Shown piece by piece: positions 9,783-13,292 of a DNA stretch of 13,292 nt. The notes under the pieces are model-generated. The model had not been told where the DNA came from. It worked only from the letters and a program-made list of their open reading frames with translations, and searched no databases. The stretch comes from Beroe ovata (taxonomy: Eukaryota > Ctenophora > Nuda > Beroida > Beroidae). How positions within the stretch are numbered: the first letter of the stretch is position 1; each line of letters begins with the position of its first letter. The position numbers and the translations under genes were made by a program. The stretch lies in the NCBI GenBank assembly GCA_946803715.1, contig CAMPET010000245.1, forward strand, positions 5,227 through 18,518, read 5' to 3'.

Positions 9783-10204
9783 AATGGAAGAGGACGGAAC
9801 AAGTGGGGAGGAGAGGGCAGGAAGTGGACGAGATAAGGAGACGAGCGTGTAACAATCGGTCAAAATCTCAAAACATTTCTATAAAATCATTCAATCCTAT
9901 TTGCTAATTCATAATCATCTATGATCGTCCAGTTATCTTATTTACAAGCATAATATGAACATCTCTAAAAACAAATCATTGAACTTAATAGCGTCTGTTT
10001 CTTGATGTATTCTGATAGCATTTTTAAAAGGTTTAACATAGCATAAGGTTTTGGAAATCGAATGAAGGGTAAATTTATGCAGGATTTATAAAATGACCAT
10101 TACTTTTCATATCAAACATGCGCAGATGAACGTGCAATTATTCATCTCTCTGTTTAACTAAAGAACTTATGCGGCTGTAATGTTGGTCCCGTTTTCGCAG
10201 ATTT
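9783..10204. other. Convergent intergenic spacer between SDR and ODF3-like gene
   Basis: AT-rich spacer that should carry both 3' UTRs. I found no canonical AATAAA on either strand close to the stop codons; only weak variants (TATAAA near 10087, and AATAAT read on the minus strand near 10140) are present. No gene is seen. Confidence 0.5.
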
Positions 10205-10294
10205 TTACTCGTGACATGCCGGCATCAATGCCATGTACTCTGAGTGCCGGACCCCGAATGAGAATTTGGGAGCGATGGCTTTGTGGTTGATAAC
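10205..10294 (-). CDS. ODF3/CIMAP1-like protein, last coding exon
   Basis: Encodes 29 residues and a TAA stop, beginning VINHKAIAPKFSFGVRHSEY. The FSFGVRHSEYM block matches what I know of the C-terminus of ODF3 (CIMAP1A), where a FGIKHSDYM-type motif closes the protein. The exon opens in phase 0 after TATTCAG (acceptor AG at 10296-10295), which fits the phase-0 donor of the preceding exon. The remaining C-terminal residues (ALMPACHE) differ from the hydrophobic-acidic tail of vertebrate ODF3. Family role: a microtubule-associated protein of sperm flagella and cilia. The exon continues a gene entering from higher coordinates on the minus strand. Confidence 0.82.
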   Translation of the reverse strand, partial: VINHKAIAPKFSFGVRHSEYMALMPACHE

Positions 10295-10345
10295 CTGAAT
10301 AGTTCATAGGTGTTACAATGTTGCTTCAAGGAGCTGAAACATGAG

Positions 10346-10386
10346 TTGCTATAGCAATGAATGTTGCTATGGCAATGAATGTTGCT
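10346..10386. repeat. 18-bp tandem repeat inside the last ODF3-like intron
   Basis: Two 18-bp copies, TTGCTATAGCAATGAATG and the same with one substitution (TATGG), plus a partial third, lie inside the 101-bp intron 10295-10395. The first copy starts with the perfect palindrome TTGCTATAGCAA. With no stop codon in this frame, the intron looks like coding sequence unless the splice sites are recognised. Confidence 0.9.
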
Positions 10387-10395
10387 CTGTCCCAC

Positions 10396-10529
10396 CTTCT
10401 CAGGTTTGTAAGTGCCAGGTCCGGGTTTCTGAGTGTTGTCACTGGGTAAGTAGTTCCTAGCATTCATGGAGTACGCAGGACTCTTGTACTTGTACACAGC
10501 TGGGACTATGGTTTTGTATGAACCGGGCC
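10396..10529 (-). CDS. ODF3/CIMAP1-like protein, penultimate exon with SHIPPO repeats
   Basis: Encodes most of one SHIPPO (sperm-tail PG-rich) repeat and the start of the next: a PGPGSY motif, then KSPAYSMNAR, then KPGPGTYKPEK. The spacing and the PEK ending agree with the C-terminal repeats of ODF3-family proteins. The exon ends AAG at 10396 before the donor GTGGGA (10395-10390), phase 0, joining in frame to the exon at 10294. The 5' boundary is uncertain. CCAG at 10533-10530 is a possible acceptor but has a poor pyrimidine tract, an ambiguous base (N) at 10534, and a phase that does not match the donor at 12037. The exon could therefore begin slightly upstream, at codons for Thr-Pro. The family binds or lies inside axonemal microtubules; nothing here shows regulation. 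Confidence 0.82.
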
Positions 10530-10534
10530 CTGGN

Positions 10535-10660
10535 GGGGTTAATACACTAGTATACAGTATACCTAGTATACAATGCACGTTGTGTACTAATGTACAATGT
10601 ACGTTGTGTAAGCATTGTATAGCATTGTATCCAACGCGCGCTGCGCGCGCAACGTTTGTG
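10535..10660. repeat. Palindrome-rich segment with alternating GC core
   Basis: Imperfect direct repeats of the palindromic type TACAATGTACGTTGTGTA occur at about 10569-10586 and 10593-10610, preceded by GTATAC palindromes. They are followed by a GCGCGC-rich palindromic block at about 10635-10650 (TGCGCGCGCA is self-complementary). This lies in the long ODF3-like intron. The TGTACAATGTA words recall the hairpins at 7284-7444, so the two loci may be copies of one degenerate element; I could not align them over any length. Confidence 0.6.
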
Positions 10661-10945
10661 TCATACACACTGTGAAATGTGGTCTTCTTTACAAAGTTTG
10701 TTATTGCGCGCATTCCATTTCGTCTGTGATACACGCACCTGCTACATTTTAAAACGGGAAATGTAACAACTGTATTGAAAATGCTTGGTTATACATTTTA
10801 CATTGTTTCATATCTACATGGAGTGCTCATTTCTACTTTCTGTTCCGACGGGAAAGTAATGTATGATAGCTGGTGTGTGAATTACTGATCAATAATGCGA
10901 ACTTAGTGAGATAGTAAAAGTTGAGTGTTGAGTGTACAATGAAAA

Positions 10946-11065
10946 GATATCTGGGAAAACTATAGCTACTTTATCATCATTAAGTTTACAGGGCAAATCA
11001 AACACGTCATATTGTTTGTACCCACCAATGGAGAATCCACTGCCGTGTGAATAGAAAAGCATTCT
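10946..11065 (-). pseudogene. Possible decayed alpha/beta-hydrolase (esterase) fragment
   Basis: About 40 codons reading RMLFYSHGSGFSIGG, then KQYDVFDLPCKLNDDKVAIV, then FPDI. The HGSGF segment after a hydrophobic strand resembles the HGGGF oxyanion-hole motif of carboxylesterases and hormone-sensitive-lipase-like hydrolases. The following YD, KLNDD and VAIVFPD fit the next helix and strand of that fold (…YD…LA…VVVxxDYRL). No catalytic GxSxG is visible nearby and the frame ends soon after. It is therefore at most a relic, or an exon of an unrelated spliced gene. The similarity was judged by eye only. An alternative, less likely reading is a divergent SHIPPO-like FSIxG segment. Confidence 0.28.
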
Positions 11066-11075
11066 CGTTGCACGG

Positions 11076-11143
11076 TCATTACTCACAGTTTCTATCAAGT
11101 TGTCATTACTTACAGTTCGTATCAAGTTGTCATTTCTGACAGT
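11076..11143. repeat. 27-bp tandem repeat, about 2.5 copies
   Basis: Units at 11076-11102 and 11103-11129 differ at three positions (core TATCAAGTTGTCATT), followed by a partial third copy. Because 27 is a multiple of three, the minus strand reads a repeated NLIETVSND-type nonapeptide just ahead of the possible esterase relic. I regard this as repeat-driven rather than a protein domain. Confidence 0.85.
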
Positions 11144-11884
11144 AGAAACTGCCATTCTACAAATCTAGCTGTGTGTACCGGTTTTTAAAACTACATGTTG
11201 ATTTCAAGGCTGGAGGACTAAAATTGATCGTGAATTTGAACTGTGTTGAAACTGGCACAGGGTCATCAATTCTGTCATACAGGCCATGGGGTGAGAGGCT
11301 ACGCGTTTGATAGATTTCAAATGAGAATTGAGACTACCCCGTCAATATATTGACATCACACTGTTCCTACATCACTTAATTCATTCCTGGGTACACGGGA
11401 ACAATGTAACCTGAGCCGAATTATGAAAAATACATAAGCCGAATTACGCTGCATAACCATAGCAACGCCAGAAGAAGGCTAATGTAGGCTAATAAACCTG
11501 TTTTGTTTCTATAGTATTAGACTATTATATCCAATACACAGATATATCAGCAGTGTATCAGTAGAATATGATAACCGTGTCAGTATAATCACTCATTACT
11601 GATCAGATACTAACATTCTGATCAGATATTAGCACTCTGATGTACCTAACACTGACTTCTCTACTTTAGTTACTGTAATATAGTTACTGTACGAGAGAAA
11701 CTGGACGATTATTCAAACTAGAATACCAACCAAAATTCACTGACTTGTAATTTCCCGATCACTCCATTAACAACTTTAACAACACTAACAGATTGGGCTC
11801 GAGCAAGGCAGTTTCGATGTTAGATGGTCATTCATCTACATGATACTCTCAACAAATTCAATCACCAACACGTTTACTTCATTA

Positions 11885-12035
11885 ACACGTTAACTCCACT
11901 AATTCCACTAACACCACTGACACCACTTACCATTCAGTATTTACTGACACCACTAATCACCAACACATTAATTCCACTAACACCACTAACACCACTGACA
12001 GCACTTACCATTCAGTATTCACACTCACAACACTC
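11885..12035. repeat. AACACCACT-type minisatellite with donor-like words
   Basis: A degenerate array of 9-10-bp units (CACTAACAC, CACTGACAC) arranged in two higher-order copies of 40 and 49 bp (11902-11941 and 11971-12019). Both copies run from ATTCCACTAACACCACT to CTTACCATTCAGTATT. On the minus strand each copy contains GGTAAGTG (12009-12002 and 11931-11924), a strong 5' splice-site match. The array lies directly after the genuine-looking donor of the ODF3 exon at 12037. Confidence 0.88.
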
Positions 12036-12037
12036 AC

Positions 12038-12111
12038 ATTTCTGAGGTCCTCATGGAAGCTGCCTATCTTACTCCGCCCCGTCATAGAATATGCTGGAGC
12101 CGAGGACCGCG
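12038..12111 (-). CDS. ODF3/CIMAP1-like protein, upstream exon
   Basis: A 74-bp exon encoding RSSAPAYSMTGRSKIGSFHE and DLRN. The pattern APAYSM-x-GRSK-x-G-F-x-x-DL is the SHIPPO-type segment that precedes the TPGP motif in ODF3 proteins, so its order relative to the exon at 10529 is right. It begins after TTCTCACCAG (acceptor AG at 12113-12112) with two bases completing a codon, and ends AAT|GTGAGTG (donor GT at 12037-12036) in phase 0. It lies 17 bp from a 30-bp minisatellite. No earlier exons are visible in the remaining 1.2 kb, which is occupied by the plus-strand zinc-finger frame. The 5' half of the gene must therefore lie beyond the window or be lost. Confidence 0.75.
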
Positions 12112-12128
12112 CTGGTGAGAATGCTACG

Positions 12129-12308
12129 ATGTTAGGCATTAGAATCGTCATAGTCGCAATGTTAGGCATTAGAATAGTCATAGTCTCGATGTTAGGCATT
12201 AGAATAGTCATAGTCTTAATGTTAGACATTAGAATAGTCATAGTCTCAATATTAGGCATTAGTATAGTCATAGTCTCAATGTTAGGCATTAGAATAGTCA
12301 CTGTCAAC
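12129..12308. repeat. 30-bp minisatellite, 6 copies, open on both strands
   Basis: Six 30-bp units at 12129, 12159, 12189, 12219, 12249 and 12279, each built on ATGTTAGGCATTAGAATAG then TCATAGTCTCA with a few substitutions; the sixth diverges at its end. With a period of ten codons, the plus strand reads a hydrophobic decapeptide (MLGIRIVIVS) and the minus strand another (MPNIETMTIL). The array separates the ODF3 exon at 12111 from the zinc-finger ORF start at 12340. It may be intronic DNA, or the 5' UTR of the retroelement. Confidence 0.95.
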
Positions 12309-12339
12309 TGTTTCTGTGAATCTTCTGTGAGTAGTGATT

Positions 12340-13292
12340 ATGACTGAAGTGGCTGATGATACTATCAAGGTTGCTATAGGTGAACTCCTCAGACAAGCTG
12401 ACCCCGTCTCTAAGGTAGTGATCAGTTCATATAGCGAAGTCTCGCACCACTCAGTCAACGTGAAGACACTCTCAGGGCCAAAGTTCAAAACAGATCAACT
12501 AGAGACCTGCGCAAAGTTTCTTGGTCTCAAAACTCGGGATGATAACAACACTCTCATATTCACCAACAAGCCTACAATAGCTGACAGGATTATCACTAAG
12601 GTAGAGAGTTTCTTTCCTTCAACCTGTCAAGACTGTGGAGAATCTTATAGAGTGAAATTCAGTGAGCAACAGTCCGTGCCACGACTGCAATGCTTCCTCT
12701 GTTTGCAGTTGTCCCATGACTGTGATAAGACAAAGACATACATCGGCGCCCATGAGCAGATCCCAAACAAGCCCATTGGCAGTGTATGGATATGTAGCTG
12801 CTGTTTTGAGAAGAATAACCCTCTCCTATCAAATAACCCTAGGAAAAGATCAGGCAGTGTCACATTTGACAACGTGACTCCTCTCTCTTCTCCAGCTATC
12901 TCACGTCTAGGACTCAGCCCGAGTCCTGCTCCCTCACCAGTTGCTAACGTGATAGCACTTGACAGTCCCGCTCCATCGAATCATACCATCGAGACTGTCA
13001 TTCGCCAGATATCGGAACCGGAAAGTCAGGCGAGCAGAACCATCTGTGAACATTATATCAACAACCGCTGTCCACACGGCATGAATGGTAACAGAGTGGT
13101 GAACGGTGTGACCTGCCAGAATCATCATCCCAAAAGATGTCGTCGGTTTTGTAGATTCGGTACAAAACGACGGGTAGGATGCACAGATAGTGAAAACTGT
13201 GAGTTCTTTCATCCCAAACTGTGCAAGAACTCCGTAAGCTCTCTCACTTGCTTCAACGAAAATTGTCAGTTCGTTCATTTGAAGTCCACTAA
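12340..13292 (+). CDS. Zinc-finger ORF, probable non-LTR retrotransposon ORF1 (3' end outside window)
   Basis: The frame opens at ATG 12340, after an in-frame TGA at 12328-12330, and stays open for 317 codons to the window edge. Residues 96-155 form a PHD-like cross-brace zinc cluster: C96-x2-C99, C118-x2-C121, H126, C128, then W150-x-C152-x2-C155. A Ser/Pro-rich linker follows (about 181-213). Residues 236-313 carry CCCH-type fingers, for example C271/C281/C287/H291 and C295-x8-C304-x4-C309-x3-H313, with a CPHGMNG word. I know this combination from ORF1 proteins of CR1/L2-like LINEs in invertebrates, where they act as RNA-binding chaperones in the ribonucleoprotein. ORF2 (endonuclease and reverse transcriptase) would lie downstream, outside the window. 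It could instead be a domesticated or host zinc-finger gene. It is antisense to the ODF3-like gene. Confidence 0.72.
   Translation, partial: MTEVADDTIKVAIGELLRQADPVSKVVISSYSEVSHHSVNVKTLSGPKFKTDQLETCAKFLGLKTRDDNNTLIFTNKPTIADRIITKVESFFPSTCQDCGESYRVKFSEQQSVPRLQCFLCLQLSHDCDKTKTYIGAHEQIPNKPIGSVWICSCCFEKNNPLLSNNPRKRSGSVTFDNVTPLSSPAISRLGLSPSPAPSPVANVIALDSPAPSNHTIETVIRQISEPESQASRTICEHYINNRCPHGMNGNRVVNGVTCQNHHPKRCRRFCRFGTKRRVGCTDSENCEFFHPKLCKNSVSSLTCFNENCQFVHLKST

Larger units (their letters stand above)
10530..12037 (-). other. Long intron of the ODF3-like gene (boundaries provisional)
   Basis: About 1.5 kb between the two SHIPPO-coding exons on the minus strand. The donor AAT|GTGAGTG at 12037 is strong; the acceptor end near 10530 is unclear. 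Contents seen: the palindrome-rich segment at 10535-10660, a possible esterase relic at 10946-11065, a 27-bp repeat at 11076-11143, a 19-bp duplication near 11601-11638 (CTGATCAGATA), and a minisatellite next to the donor. No extra SHIPPO exon (PGPxxY motif) was found inside it. Confidence 0.55.

Noticed and set aside
11824-12045. Plus-strand frame with TPLTPLTPL repeats
   Set aside because: It is a translation of the AACACCACT-type minisatellite and is antisense to the supported ODF3-like exon.
12645-13278. Minus-strand frames opposite the zinc-finger ORF
   Set aside because: They are antisense shadows of the plus-strand ORF, which carries the zinc-binding motifs.

Overview
The window looks like animal (metazoan) nuclear DNA, probably from a marine invertebrate; a sponge or cnidarian would fit, but I cannot name the taxon. 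The evidence is an AT-rich background dense in (AC/GT)n microsatellites and minisatellites, GT-AG introns, exons of a sperm-tail protein of the ODF3/CIMAP (SHIPPO-repeat) family, and a zinc-finger ORF of the kind carried by metazoan non-LTR retrotransposons. There are no operons, Shine-Dalgarno sites or bacterial gene packing.

Layout. Bases 1 to about 8,900 contain no gene I can support. They hold simple repeats, several minisatellites (notably 3717-3964, 4420-4595, 6265-6430 and 8543-8627), a set of hairpins including a perfect 30-bp palindrome at 7415-7444, and one promoter-like cluster near 3178-3232 (heat-shock-element-like site plus TATA box) without an obvious reading frame behind it.

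Bases 8937-9782 (+) encode a complete, intronless classical short-chain dehydrogenase/reductase of 281 residues. Converging on it from the right is a gene on the minus strand: three exons (12111-12038, 10529-10396, 10294-10205) encode the C-terminal part of an ODF3/CIMAP1-like protein of the axoneme or sperm tail. The last intron is 101 bp and phase-consistent. The intron between the first two exons is about 1.5 kb, contains repeats and a possible decayed esterase fragment, and its acceptor end is obscured by an ambiguous base at 10534.

Bases 12340-13292 (+) are an open frame running off the window. It encodes a PHD-like zinc cluster followed by CCCH-type fingers and is best read as ORF1 of a CR1/L2-like non-LTR retrotransposon. 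It lies antisense to, and just upstream of, the visible ODF3 exons. A six-copy 30-bp minisatellite fills most of the 228 bp between the ODF3 exon and the ORF1 start.

The SDR, the ODF3 gene and the retroelement have no evident functional link; they are neighbours. I see no convincing new multi-gene system. The most interesting points are the nested retroelement/ODF3 arrangement, the repeat that is open on both strands, the intronless GC-richer SDR, and the unexplained hairpins.
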